64,000 nucleotides of DNA from Lyophyllum atratum (GCA_014905825.1 JACGCN010000001.1:1612001-1676000), one strand, 5' to 3'. Shown: positions 1-10,183, counted from the stretch's first letter. The notes: a model not told the origin generated them from the letters alone. Translations and numbers: made by a program.

Positions 1-431
1 GTTGAAGCAGCATGAAAATCAATAACCCGTGAGAGGTCGTCTCGAGTCAGCGGAGATTTTCTGTTAACTGGTACGCTGCGAAGGCGCAGACAACCAGAAA
101 GAGTTTTCGATACGAGGCCTGCCTTCCGAAGCTCGCGAACATTGGGGAAGTGGGGTTCGAGTAACTTGCAGATTCCGGACAGATAGGCACTGACAGACTT
201 TGGTTGGATGTGATGGGACATGAAGATGACGTAAAATGACAATGTTTCGGAGGTGGGTTTGACTGGCAGGTCGTGCAACTTCAGGAATTCAAGATAAGAG
301 TTTAAAGAAGAACCATATCCGGTGGATTTGTCAATCATACACCCTAATGCGAGAGCACGCTCGTGAACGAGCTGCTCCCGTGTCCAGGCCTTTCGGATTG
401 GCTGCCTGGACCTGATGACGCCTAGATTCAT
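1..431 (-). CDS. DIRS tyrosine recombinase, N-terminal part (partial)
   Basis: The frame is open from an ATG at 431-429 to the window edge, about 143 codons. The ATG overlaps the TGA of the RNase H frame as ATGA (431-428), so translation could be coupled by termination and reinitiation. The peptide resembles the SAM-like core-binding domain of fungal tyrosine recombinases: a helical N-terminal segment with motifs such as KAWTREQLVHER and SVSAYLSGICKLL, then RSVPVNRKSPLTRDDL leading into the catalytic domain. The catalytic R-H-R-Y residues lie outside the window. In DIRS elements this enzyme replaces a DDE integrase and inserts a circular cDNA without target duplication. Assignment rests on motif recognition and on position after RT-RNase H. 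Confidence 0.7.
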   Translation of the reverse strand, partial: MNLGVIRSRQPIRKAWTREQLVHERALALGCMIDKSTGYGSSLNSYLEFLKLHDLPVKPTSETLSFYVIFMSHHIQPKSVSAYLSGICKLLEPHFPNVRELRKAGLVSKTLSGCLRLRSVPVNRKSPLTRDDLSRVIDFHAAS

Positions 432-1126
432 TTTTTGACCGCCCCCAGCAGATTTTGAGGGGGTTCAAAAATGGCAAGCTTGAGATTAGGCTCGATATCG
501 AGGGCGACACCTATCTTGGCACGCGAAACGGTGTCGGCAATGACATTGTCCTTGCCGCGAATGTGTATGACACGGATCTGATGGTCGTGGGCGATGATGA
601 TATCCACGAAAGCCTTCAGGAGAGGACTGTACAACGGTTTGCAATGAAGGGTATTGAAAATGTGCACGGTGTTATGATTGTCGGTTTTTATGACAATGCG
701 AAGGGGGCCTGATGAGGAACTGTTGGTGTCGATGAGTGCGCAAGTGACACAGAGTGCTTCATAGAAAAAGATGATCTCGTCTGATGCATCAGCAGGTACG
801 ATGGAGTAAAAGGCTCGCTTTGTGGTCGGGTAGTAAAAACCCATTCCGTTCAAGCAAGCATCGCACTCGAGGGTGATATCAGCGCCATCGGGATTCCATT
901 TCAGAGAACGGATGAGATGGACACCAGTTGCCGTTTGCAGATGTGCAGAAGCCCAGTTCAAGTCCTCTTGAATCGCTTCGTTAACCCAAATCCTAGTGTT
1001 GGTGAAGTCCGGCGCTCTAGCCAATTTGGCATAAACATTGTTGAGACATGGTTGAAGGAGAGGAAAGACATTGAATGCCCAGTTTATCCACCCTGCAAGC
1101 CGCTGCCACGCTTTGTGGGGAAACAA
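428..1126 (-). CDS. DIRS RNase H domain ORF
   Basis: This is a 232-codon frame whose first codon in the open stretch is TTG, so it is a continuation of the RT polyprotein and not an independent start. It contains the RT connection motif WQRLAGWINWAFNVFPLL and RNase H motifs: LECDACLNGMGFY (first Asp), FFYEALCVTCAL (Glu), VIKTDNHNTVHI (second Asp) and the C-terminal GKDNVIADTVSR. The product would degrade the RNA strand of the cDNA hybrid. It overlaps the RT frame (1084-2256) in a different phase, which indicates a frameshift near 1110-1140. The 3' end overlaps the recombinase ATG by four bases. Confidence 0.75.
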   Translation of the reverse strand: MFPHKAWQRLAGWINWAFNVFPLLQPCLNNVYAKLARAPDFTNTRIWVNEAIQEDLNWASAHLQTATGVHLIRSLKWNPDGADITLECDACLNGMGFYYPTTKRAFYSIVPADASDEIIFFYEALCVTCALIDTNSSSSGPLRIVIKTDNHNTVHIFNTLHCKPLYSPLLKAFVDIIIAHDHQIRVIHIRGKDNVIADTVSRAKIGVALDIEPNLKLAIFEPPQNLLGAVKK

Positions 1127-2256
1127 ACACTCTTCCTCGCATGCCTATTGGTGAACCTCGCCAACTCTGCAATCAGATATAACCTTGCCTCGTCGGGAAG
1201 CGTCATTGTCATAGCATTCGGATCCACTTCAATCCCAATGATGAGTAACGGCGACCCGAAAACTTGCTTTCTTTCTTTGTGCGGGATCCTGAGCTTGTCC
1301 CAGAGCTCAAGAAGCGCAACTTGAGATGAAGGAAACCATTTATAGTATGGTTCATAGTATCGTATATCATTCTCATGACAGATTCCGAAGGAGTCGTCGC
1401 TATAGGTGAGGAGATTAGGGGTTTCCTTGACGTGAATAGCTGTCCAGGTGATAAGGCTATTGGTGGAGATCCAGATATATCCCGCGCCACGACCTCCAAA
1501 AGCGTTATTGCGATCAACACTTCTCAGACCGTCGATGGTGTTGATTTGGCGAATTTGGAAGTGGAAGTGCATGGGACATAGTCGATAGGCCTCCGCGACA
1601 TCAGACTTGAATAGTGTTAAGGGACCGGAGTAATGTTCTCGGATTGATAACAGCAATTCCCCAAGATGACGCATGTTGTCTAAAGGCACATCTGCGATGT
1701 CCTTGTGGGATATCATCGAGTTTAAAGAGAACTCGCCAGCCGATTGATTGGTGGCCAGTCTTAGGTCCTCCGATCGCGGCTTAGGTATAGCATGAATAGG
1801 CATGGAATACATGCCTGGCAAAAGCTCGGTTCCAAACGATTTCAAAAATTCCTTTCTCAACTTCAACGTCTCTTTGCGTTCGCAGAAATGCAGCCTGAAC
1901 CAGGTTTTTGGGCGTTGGGAGCGAGACATCATATGTGTCTGGATAGATGCCAGGATGTGTGTTGGCCATAGGCCAGAGACCGTTGCGTAGTCCTCGACAT
2001 ACCGACCTAACAAAGGCTGATTTGGATGAAGTTTGAGCAATCTCTCGAAAACGTCAACTTTGATCGGTGTTACGATCTTGAACAAATCTGGATTGTTTCG
2101 TATGGTGTTAACGACGATGGTGTTCGAGAGTTTGTTCTCTGGAGGTGATGGTAAAGGAGCGGCGGTTTCACACCAATCTGAGGTGGTACGCGTAAAGGGG
2201 CTTTCGGGTTCCCAGAGATTGTAGCGTAAGTATCTCGGATATAGGCCAAAAGTCAA
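1084..2256 (-). pseudogene. DIRS reverse transcriptase, frameshifted at its 3' end
   Basis: A 390-codon frame with RT features: KSDVAEAYRLCPMH (first catalytic Asp region) and LLTYSDDSFGI, the YxDD active site. The upstream part shows the WFRLHFCERKETLKLRKEF and PKPRSEDLRL segments seen in DIRS RTs of basidiomycetes. The stop at 1084 is premature: the expected continuation (the WQRLAGW connection) is in the RNase H frame, so one indel near 1110-1140 separates them. The 5' side is cut by insertion A1 at the TCAAT target duplication. Across the repaired junction the RT frame stays open into the ORF1 end, with no obvious ATG, so expression may have needed frameshifting, splicing or a lost start. 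Confidence 0.75.
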
Positions 2257-2257
2257 T

Positions 2258-2443
2258 TGTAGCGGGGCTACGGGGGGTCTTGCAGTTCACGCTACGTAAG
2301 CTTGACCAGTCTTGGTATTTGCTACGTATGCGTGAGGTTACAAGTGTCTGGTTTGTACATGTTTACTACAGGCCTGTTATAGACGACACCGAGGGTGTCG
2401 CCAAACAAGCCAAACAAAGCCCAGTAAGGGCGGGGCCCTTACA
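2258..2443 (-). repeat. A1 3' LTR (186 bp)
   Basis: Starts TGTAGC and ends TTACA on the plus strand, giving TG..CA ends. It is identical to the other LTR. It holds three perfect hairpins: GTAGC/GCTAC (2259-2271), CGACACC/GGTGTCG (2384-2400) and GTAAGGG/CCCTTAC (2424-2442). In A2 the first two hairpins differ only in the loop. Confidence 0.95.
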
Positions 2444-2844
2444 TACCCCCCTTTAAGATTGCCTAACGCAATCTTCCAGGAGGGATAGGGATATCGATGT
2501 ATTAGTCTATAGGGTAGACTTATACACTAAACTAGTGGATGATATATGGGGCCTAGGACCCGTCGTCCTAGGCATGATTCTGAAAGTATACCGACTGCGT
2601 AGAGTCGGTACCTTAGTAAAGTAAAGTGTACGATCACTATGACATAGTGATCGTAACATAAAGTGAGGACCCGTCGTCCTTATATACTAAAAAAGAAACC
2701 CAAGGATAGTTCGAGTAGTCCTTGGGCATGAATCGATAATTCACAAAAAAGCCTATCGATTCGAGTATCGATAGGCGCAACGCCATGACTGGGTCAGTGA
2801 AGACCGCAATGACGGTTTACACCGTCGGTCGCCTACCCGGGAGT
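2444..2844 (-). promoter_or_regulatory. A1 3' UTR with a cluster of seven hairpins
   Basis: The 401 bases between the third ORF and the 3' LTR carry no gene. They hold a run of inverted repeats: 2551-2559/2565-2573 (9 bp), 2589-2596/2603-2610 (8 bp), 2629-2641/2643-2655 (13 bp with a one-base loop), 2666-2670/2676-2680 (5 bp, same CCGTC loop as the first), 2699-2706/2719-2726 (8 bp), 2751-2760/2767-2776 (10 bp) and 2811-2816/2821-2826 (6 bp, with an outer GACC/GGTC clamp). Function is unknown. Packaging, export, cDNA priming or protection of the RNA are all possible. Confidence 0.8.
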
Positions 2845-5594
2845 TCACTCCTTCATCGCGGTATCCTCGAGCATGTCATTGGTCGGATTTTGTATGACCT
2901 CCATGCTTGTGGATCCTTGCGTCGACTCCTGGTTGGGCGGACGTGTTCCGTCCGTACCAGGGCTGGTTGTGATAACCGCAGACGCGAGGGGCACATTGAG
3001 GGCCGTCGCGGGATCCACGATGGTTTCAGGGACTGAGGTAGTCCCTGCGACTGTGGTCGAAGTCGCGGGAGGAGGGGCAGGGTTGTCGACGGGTGTCATT
3101 GCAACGTCGTTAGTGGACGACGTTGACCCCATCATGTTTTGTTGTGCCACAGTGTAGTCTTCACGCCGTGGCAGTAGGGTGAACAGGGGATCAGCCCCAA
3201 CACGTACCCATTGACGACTTGCAAAGCAGTCAATAGATTGTGTATCAAATTCATGCCGCATTAGCGCTTGAATGCGCGTAATGTCGGCTTGAGTTGGATG
3301 GCGCCATCCAGACCATTCGGGTATGGTCTGGGGCACCCCGATACGGTGGAGACGATCGATGCGTTGATCATCGATCGTTCGGAAGAATTCGAGTAAGGGA
3401 GGACCACCCTGTGCGTTATATGGGTAGTGGTGTTCCCACCAACGGTTGGCATACGCATAGGAGTGGTCTACCCATGCAATGGGTATCCCAACATTAATCA
3501 TGTGCTCCAGCACATGTAAATCGGTAAGGCGTTCGACACCATCTGGTCGAACGAACCGGTTCAGAGTCACAGTTTCTCCTGGAATGGCCGTGATCGTCCT
3601 TCGCGGACGATCCGGGTGTGCCGCGTAGTATGCTGCTACAGCCTCAGCATACAACCCAGGTCGGGCTAGTATGCCCAGGAAGAGTCGTGTGAACCATTGT
3701 ACATCTGCCGTCGCGGACGGCAGGAGTACAGCCAATAATCGAAACCCAAAGATCGATGGGTAGTAAACGCGCATCGCATAATCGATTGCGATGCCGGAAA
3801 AAGAATTAACTGAGCCAGGTCGCCCATGGTGGGCGACCTGCTGAGCCCAGCGTTCAATATTGAACGCCTCTTCGCTCGTCGGAGGTGGCAATCCGGCACC
3901 ATGGCCCGACTTGCGTGGTTTGGTCTTGAGAACGCCAGCTGGGCGTTCAACAGGAGGGAACGAATTCAACCTTGCGTCCTTGGGGAATGGATTGTCAAGG
4001 CGCGGGATATCAGGATTTTCCCAGGCCGCATTCAACGTAGCATCGTGCCAACTCGAGTGTAGGCACAATGCTAAGCGAAGGAACTCCTTCAGCAGTTTAT
4101 ACGCCTGAAGGCGATCTTCTCGGGGGAAGTTCTTCTTCGGGAACTGCACGAGGTTGACCAATTGATTCAATTGGCGGGGATTCATGGGGAATCCTCGTGG
4201 TAACAAGCTGTAGAGTCGTCCTTGGGGGACGTACTCCCGATTGTTCGCTAGTTCAAATCGTGACGCGGCCGCAGCTTCGTGCGCCGCGTACACACGATTG
4301 CTGTAGGGAGAATGATAGATATTATAATCTAACATGCCGAGGAATGAGTTATCCCTCTCCCAGCGGTTCTCGCGGAACACAACCCCGACGTTGTCAGGGA
4401 TGCGTCCCGGTAGTTCGAGCTGAGCTAAGCGGCGACGCTCTGCCGCTTTCTCTTCGCGTTTGCGATCCCGGTCTTCTCGTTGACGAGGGGTCAACTTGTC
4501 CTCGTCATCGGAACCGCCTGAGGACTCGCCATAATCGGTGTCCCCAGTTGGTTTGTACTGATGCCGGGGTGGCGATGGCGGTTGAGGTGTAGGAGCCGGT
4601 GGCCGTACAGCGACAGCAGGAATACGAATCGTTATGGTCTCTTGGACACCTCTACGATTCGGGACCTGTACCCTTGGCTCAGGTGGAGGAGGAACATCGG
4701 ATAGTTTTGTCTGGGGCGTCGCAGATGCCCCAGACGTACTCTGGACGTCCGCTGATTCCGATGCAGACGGTTGCCTATCCATCGCTAGTGGGGATGGCTG
4801 CCGTCCGCGCCTTGTAGGCTCCGGGCCTACAGGCCGATCAGGCCGTCCTGGACCATCTCGACGCGCGTCTCGTGGACGCCGTCGCTCATCGTACGGAAGC
4901 TCTGGATAACCGCGACGCTCGTATGGTCGTCGGTCATCGAAGTGTGATCTCCTCGCTTGGTCGAGGCTCTCAACTTCTTGACGTTTCGGTGGGCGATATG
5001 CATATTCTCCTCCGCGATCCGGAGAAGACATCGCCAATCTTTTCCTACTAGGGCCTGCCTGCTCGTGTGAGGCGCGCCCATAGTCTAGGGACTCCTGCCG
5101 AGCGAGTCTGCGCTCGAGCTCGGTCACGCGTTCGCGTGCTTCCAACAGGTCATCGAGGAGCATCCCAACGACGACCTGCGCCGTTCCGTCATCGTTTCGT
5201 AGGAACTGCACCATATCGGATGCAAATCCGGCGCGCTCAAGTCGTCGGAATACCCGTTCGAGAGCGGCGTCTCGAATGAGTGTTTCCCTATTTGATGTTT
5301 TGGAGGAGGACGACGCCGTGCGGTCGTCCTCACGTCCTTTTCTTTGAGGGGGAGGAATATCCCCTCGAGGCACCGGTGCTGGTGGTATCGGGGCCATGGG
5401 ACGCTCCGGTAGCGATCCCTGGCGTCCCTGATCCGGGGTGTCGTCCATTCGGTCGGTCGGCTGCGCTGGCCATGTTCCTTGAGTTGAGTGCAGGGCCGGC
5501 TGCGCGTGCCAGTCCTGCCCAGGTTGCTGGTAAGGCACCGGATTCCCTGAAAATCCGGTGTTCTGAGGTTGGGTATAGGGCGGCTGCCCCATGA

Positions 5595-5634
<40 letters not shown>

Positions 5635-5988
5635 TTGCGGTTGTTGTTGTTGTTGTTGTTGTGGATGTGGTTGGAAGTACATCGGCTGGGGAAGATAGGT
5701 CATATGCGGGTGACCGTATCCGCCCATCGGTTGTTGCATGTACGGCTGGTTCATGAAACCAGCCGTCGGCATCTGCATTTGGTTCGGATTTTGATATTGC
5801 CCGTATGGGGCGTACGCGTTGGCGGGTTGGACAGGTGGCTGTTGCGCCGTGTTTTCTGGGAAAACACGGCCCTGAGCCCCTTCTCCCCCCATAAGGCTCG
5901 TTCCCGAGCCTGATGCTGCGCTGGAGCCACCGTGTGGGCCCCAGGCGTTCGGGTTCTGCTCTTGCTGGTTGGTTCCGTCTTGTTCCAT
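2845..5988 (-). CDS. Third ORF of family A (env position), 1047 aa, function unknown
   Basis: It starts at an ATG (5988) 145 bases after the pol stop and runs 1047 codons. Residues 1-180 are Q/P/N/G-rich with long glutamine runs (encoded around 5590-5660). Residues about 230-310 contain heptad-like, charged helices (LERVFRRLERAGF, ARERVTELERRLARQ) suited to a coiled coil. Residues 310-530 are R/D/E/P-rich and probably disordered. Residues about 540-990 look folded, with many W, Y, F and P. No signal peptide, no transmembrane segment and no CCHC, protease or RT motif is visible, so it is not an envelope glycoprotein by sequence. The same ORF follows pol in A2, there broken. A structural or RNA-binding role is only a guess. 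Expression would need a spliced or internal mRNA or reinitiation. Confidence 0.85.
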
Positions 5989-6133
5989 TGGATCGAGGTG
6001 GATCGGATGGGTGTGCTACGTGTCGACTGTGGGTGTCGAGCGAAAGAGGACTTAACCGATTTATGGTTTGCGGGCGCCATCACTGATCTCAACAATTGAT
6101 GCTTCACGTGACACGCACATGACCGCGACGCGT

Positions 6134-9100
6134 TCATTTGCGTTTCGCGAGTCCCCGCGGCGTCTTGACACCTTGCAGTTCAAGGTACCGGCCTAAGGCC
6201 TCAAGGTTCTTGCACCCATCATGAGGTTCCCAGGTGGTGTCTCCCAGACTCCACCTGACTTCGTACTCTAATTTCTTATCTTCGGTCCATCGGTGACCCA
6301 AGATTTCATCAACGAACCATTCTTGGTCGTTGGGAGCACCAAAATCATAGGGCTCCGGTTGAGCCCTATTGGGAAATAGCGCATCATTACTAGCATTATA
6401 AGGCCGTAGTAATGACACATGGAACGTAGGATGTATCCGCCGCGCCTGTAAGGCTGTCGGCAATTCCAATGTATATGTAGATTTTGCCGGAATAGCATTC
6501 AATACTTTATACGGCCCAACGTATTTGGGACATAACTTCCTTGCGCGTCCTTTTGGCAAATTGAGGTTCTTGGTTGATAGGTAAACCAAGTCCCCTTTCT
6601 TAATTTGCGGTTCTGCAGCTCGCTTCGTATTTGCATACGCTGTCTGAAAGACGCGAGCTTCAATAATATTATCATGTGCCTCTGCTAAATTCCTCAGAGC
6701 TTGTTCGGCATAAGCTTTGATTCCTTTAGGTAGCACTTCATCGGAGCGAATCTCCTTTATCATTGACGGCATATATCCACCGTTAAGTTCAAACGGTGCA
6801 AACTTCGTCGTGGCCGATATGCTAGCGTTGATCGCAAATTCGCTCATCGGAACGCGATCAACCCAGTCTTTCTGATCGTGTCGTACCACGGCTCGAAAGA
6901 TCTGGGCCACATTCCTATTAGCGCGTTCGGTCTGACCATCCGTCTGAGGATGGAAGGACGTAGACATGAGTAGCTTTGTACCCATCATCTTGTGGAGTTC
7001 GCGCCACCATCGAGAGGTGAACTTCGAATCACGATCACTAACGATCGAGCTCGGTAGGCCATGCAATCTTACTATTTCACGAAGGTAAATCCATGAAAGT
7101 TCAGCCGCGGTGTTCTTCGTGGTTACAGGTAACAGATGCACCATGCTGGTCATCCGACAAATTATAACCCATAGATAGTTAAAGCCTTTAGACTCCGGAA
7201 ATGGTCCAACGAAGTCCATTCCTATCGAGTCCCAAGGTTTTGTTGGTACGGGCAGCGAGTGGAGCTGTCCCGAGGGTTTCTGGTTTGATGTCTTCGTAAC
7301 ATGACATGATTGGCATGTTCGACAGAACTCTCGCACGTCTCTGGACATGCTTGGCCACCAATACCATCGACGAACGTACTCGGACGTACGTTGGTCTCCG
7401 AAGTGCCCAAGCGTCTGATGCGCTTGTTCAATGATGGACGTAGTCAGTTCCGGTATACGGGGTACACACAAAACGGATTCGCCCGCGAGATTCTTAGTCC
7501 ATATAAGGTCGTTCTTCATATTGAAGTGCTTATATCGTTCAGGCTTTTCTTTAATATAGTTGAAGAGTTTATCTTCATCATACCCCTTCGCAATACGATT
7601 ACGAAAGGATGTGTCGACTAAGTCTGGTGGAGAAGCCGCGGTAGCCTTGCCCATAAGTGCTTCTCCCAGAGTCATGTTCTCGCTTGCGTCTATGTTGACT
7701 GAACCCTCGCGTATTGACGGTTCATTATGTCGTTGGGACGCTCCAGGAGTAGCTTCATTCATAATCTGCGCTTCTAAGTCGCGATCTTCTTGCTGCTCTT
7801 GGAAGCGTTTACTACGCCGAAGTTGGGCTTCGTGCATAGAACGCATTTCAACTACTTTGTCCACGACTTCTTTATATCGTGGAGGTGGTAGATCTTCTCC
7901 AGTAGGGTCGATTCGGGCATCGACATTCACATAGTCATGTATATCATGTACATCATTAGCTGTATCGCTTTCGAAATAGCGAGACAAGCAATCAGCCACT
8001 TTATTCAAGTCGCCTTTGACGTAGGTAATGTCGAAGTTGAATCTAGCCATGTAGTCAATCCATCTCCGTTGACGTGGAGTAAGATTTCCTTGAGTTCGGA
8101 AGAACTCCAAGGCTTTATGGTCGGTAATAATGTGGATCTTATATCCCACAAGTTTGTCCTCCCATTTCATCAAGGATTCCAGTATCGCCAGAGTTTCGCG
8201 TTCGTGTACCGCGTAATTCTGCTGAGCGCTGGTGAATTTCTTGGACATAAATCCAGCGGGTCGACATTCGAGCCACGTCGGCCCTTGTCCGTACATGGCG
8301 CCGACACCTGATTTGGATGCATCGCATATCACCCAAATCGGTATGTCGTTCTTCGGCTTGATGGGTTGAATGATTGGTGTTTTACAGCAGATGCGCTTGA
8401 TCATTTCAAAACATCGCTGATGAATAGGTCTCCAATAGAAGGAAGACCCGTTCTGCGTGATGGACATAAGGGGTCCGGTGTAGGCGGAAATATCTGGCAG
8501 AAAACTGCTCAGATAATTCACGAGTCCTACAAACCTCTGAATGTCGTTGTAATTCCGAGGTGTTCTCCAGTCCCGGATGCGCGCTAGCTTGTCGGCATCG
8601 GGATGGATACCTTGGTCGTCAATAATATGACCAAGGCAATCAACTCGGTCTGAATATAATTCACATTTCTTCCACTTTAGATACAACGAGTATTCTCTGA
8701 GTCGTTCGAAGATGACTCGGAGATGTTGCTCGTGTTCCTCGATAGTTTCCGAAAAAATGAATATGTCGTCAAGGTAGACGTGCATAAATTTTCCAATAAC
8801 ATCTCGAAAGATGGATGTCATCAATCTTTGAAACGTCGCAGGAGCATTGCAGTCTCCTATTTGCATGATATTGCTGACGTATGTTCCGACGATCGTTGCG
8901 AACGCCGTTTTCCATACGTCTTTGAGCAGTACACGAACTTGCTCATAGGCATCCGTCAAGTCGATTTTTGAGCGGATTTTTCCTCGGGCGACATCTTCAC
9001 GGATGACCTCTTGATCGGGTAGAGGTGTAACATCCTTTATGGTATTGTCGTTACGTTGCCGCGCATCGAGCGGCGTACGTAGAGATCCATCTTTCTTCGA

Positions 9101-10180
9101 AATACATAGCAGCGGGGCTGCTTGTTTCACTGGCCGATGTTCCCACCATCCAGCATCCACATATCTATTGATCTTCGCATGGAATTCATCACGAAGAGAC
9201 ATGGGACATCTTGGGGCATGGTATTGATATTGTTTTGATTCATCAATGAGGTTAATCTCGTGATTAACCTCTCGCCATGGTGGTAAGGTCGGCTTCGTAC
9301 CGCTGACCATGTCTTCAAATTCATCGTGCCATTGTTGTCTGAGCCTAGGATAGTCGTCTTCGGATAGGCGACTATCATCAGCTTTTCCTTTGCCTTTCCG
9401 TAAGGTATGAGCAGCTCGAATAGATGCTTCAGCCCGTTTCGTCGAATCTATATCGAACCGAGCACGCAATTTATGAAGACTAAAGTCCCCTTCATCGCGT
9501 ACTGGTAATCGATACTTCGGTCGCACATAAGGCTGCTTCGGTTTGGTTTCAGTGAAGTCCATAACCTCAGAGATTTCATCGGGTTCGGGATTCCGATAAA
9601 CTTCTCCAGGCAGCTGCTTATGCTGTCCTTCGTAGGCCCTCATGGAAGCGACTACTTCGTTCCATTCCGCGGGCATGCGGTGATCATACATCCACTCGTA
9701 ATGTGGATTTGGCGTTGGTCTGTCCCAGAAGGACCGCGTACTCTTCTCAGTATTCTGTTGTGACTTTTCGTCCTGGTTTTCTAAGTCTTTATCGATCATC
9801 TCTTTGAGGCGATCGCGTAACACGCTTGAAGACGGTTCGGGTACCGTATCCAAGGTCACTTTGCTTGATGAAGCCACTGGTTGTGCTTCATCTGACTTCC
9901 TTTTGATTTTCGGTTTTCGTTGTGGATGTTCCTGTTTTTGTTGGTTGAGCCCCTTCGAGCGGCGCTCTTCCTTTTTCGCTGATTTCTTATTCGTTTCTTT
10001 AGGGGGTAATGCCGGATTCCCCCCTTTCAGAGTTTCCTGAAACTCTTCTTCCGATAACAATAGGGCCCCATGGTCTTTTGGTAAACTGTTAATGGCGAGC
10101 CCCTCTGTACCGGGCTCGTCATCATCGACTACGGTGGCTTTTCGTATAGAGCCTCCGTATCCTTCTTCCGGGCCATGGAG
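6134..10180 (-). CDS. pol: A1 Pol: RT, RNase H, integrase, chromodomain (read-through product of gag)
   Basis: The frame is the same as gag and is open from the codon after the gag UGA (10181-10183) to 6134. No ATG precedes the conserved RT region near the start, so fusion to Gag by UGA read-through is the simplest expression route. Counting from 10060: RT with HVYLDDIFIF near residue 430; RNase H with VICDASKSGVGAMYG near 580; integrase HHCC zinc finger (HQTLGHFGD, CRTCQSCH) near 885-930; integrase core with GMDFVGPF, SIVSDRDSKF and TDGQTERANR (the D, D, E residues); then a C-terminal chromodomain with EWFVDEILGHR and YEVRWSLGDTTWEPH. The chromodomain places it among chromoviruses and would steer insertion to marked chromatin. 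Stop at 6134. Confidence 0.92.
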   Translation of the reverse strand, partial: LHGPEEGYGGSIRKATVVDDDEPGTEGLAINSLPKDHGALLLSEEEFQETLKGGNPALPPKETNKKSAKKEERRSKGLNQQKQEHPQRKPKIKRKSDEAQPVASSSKVTLDTVPEPSSSVLRDRLKEMIDKDLENQDEKSQQNTEKSTRSFWDRPTPNPHYEWMYDHRMPAEWNEVVASMRAYEGQHKQLPGEVYRNPEPDEISEVMDFTETKPKQPYVRPKYRLPVRDEGDFSLHKLRARFDIDSTKRAEASIRAAHTLRKGKGKADDSRLSEDDYPRLRQQWHDEFEDMVSGTKPTLPPWREVNHEINLIDESKQYQYHAPRCPMSLRDEFHAKINRYVDAGWWEHRPVKQAAPLLCISKKDGSLRTPLDARQRNDNTIKDVTPLPDQEVIREDVARGKIRSKIDLTDAYEQVRVLLKDVWKTAFATIVGTYVSNIMQIGDCNAPATFQRLMTSIFRDVIGKFMHVYLDDIFIFSETIEEHEQHLRVIFERLREYSLYLKWKKCELYSDRVDCLGHIIDDQGIHPDADKLARIRDWRTPRNYNDIQRFVGLVNYLSSFLPDISAYTGPLMSITQNGSSFYWRPIHQRCFEMIKRICCKTPIIQPIKPKNDIPIWVICDASKSGVGAMYGQGPTWLECRPAGFMSKKFTSAQQNYAVHERETLAILESLMKWEDKLVGYKIHIITDHKALEFFRTQGNLTPRQRRWIDYMARFNFDITYVKGDLNKVADCLSRYFESDTANDVHDIHDYVNVDARIDPTGEDLPPPRYKEVVDKVVEMRSMHEAQLRRSKRFQEQQEDRDLEAQIMNEATPGASQRHNEPSIREGSVNIDASENMTLGEALMGKATAASPPDLVDTSFRNRIAKGYDEDKLFNYIKEKPERYKHFNMKNDLIWTKNLAGESVLCVPRIPELTTSIIEQAHQTLGHFGDQRTSEYVRRWYWWPSMSRDVREFCRTCQSCHVTKTSNQKPSGQLHSLPVPTKPWDSIGMDFVGPFPESKGFNYLWVIICRMTSMVHLLPVTTKNTAAELSWIYLREIVRLHGLPSSIVSDRDSKFTSRWWRELHKMMGTKLLMSTSFHPQTDGQTERANRNVAQIFRAVVRHDQKDWVDRVPMSEFAINASISATTKFAPFELNGGYMPSMIKEIRSDEVLPKGIKAYAEQALRNLAEAHDNIIEARVFQTAYANTKRAAEPQIKKGDLVYLSTKNLNLPKGRARKLCPKYVGPYKVLNAIPAKSTYTLELPTALQARRIHPTFHVSLLRPYNASNDALFPNRAQPEPYDFGAPNDQEWFVDEILGHRWTEDKKLEYEVRWSLGDTTWEPHDGCKNLEALGRYLELQGVKTPRGLAKRK

Positions 10181-10183
10181 TCA
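10096..10183 (-). promoter_or_regulatory. Candidate UGA read-through site between gag-protease and pol
   Basis: The gag stop is UGA followed by C (UGA CUC), a context known to be leaky in eukaryotes. Downstream in the same frame there is no further stop before RT. A 7-bp hairpin (10112-10118 with 10096-10102) lies about 63 bases after the stop and could stimulate read-through. In A2 the UGA CUC and the open frame are conserved, but this hairpin keeps only four pairs. Confidence 0.6.

Noticed and set aside
5569..5913. Plus-strand frame beginning with a long leucine run
   Set aside because: It is the antisense of the glutamine tract of the third ORF; CAG/CAA read backwards gives Leu. No start context or homology.
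2845..5988. Third ORF of family A as a retroviral envelope
   Set aside because: No signal peptide, fusion peptide or transmembrane helix; the protein is Q-rich, charged and cytosolic in character.
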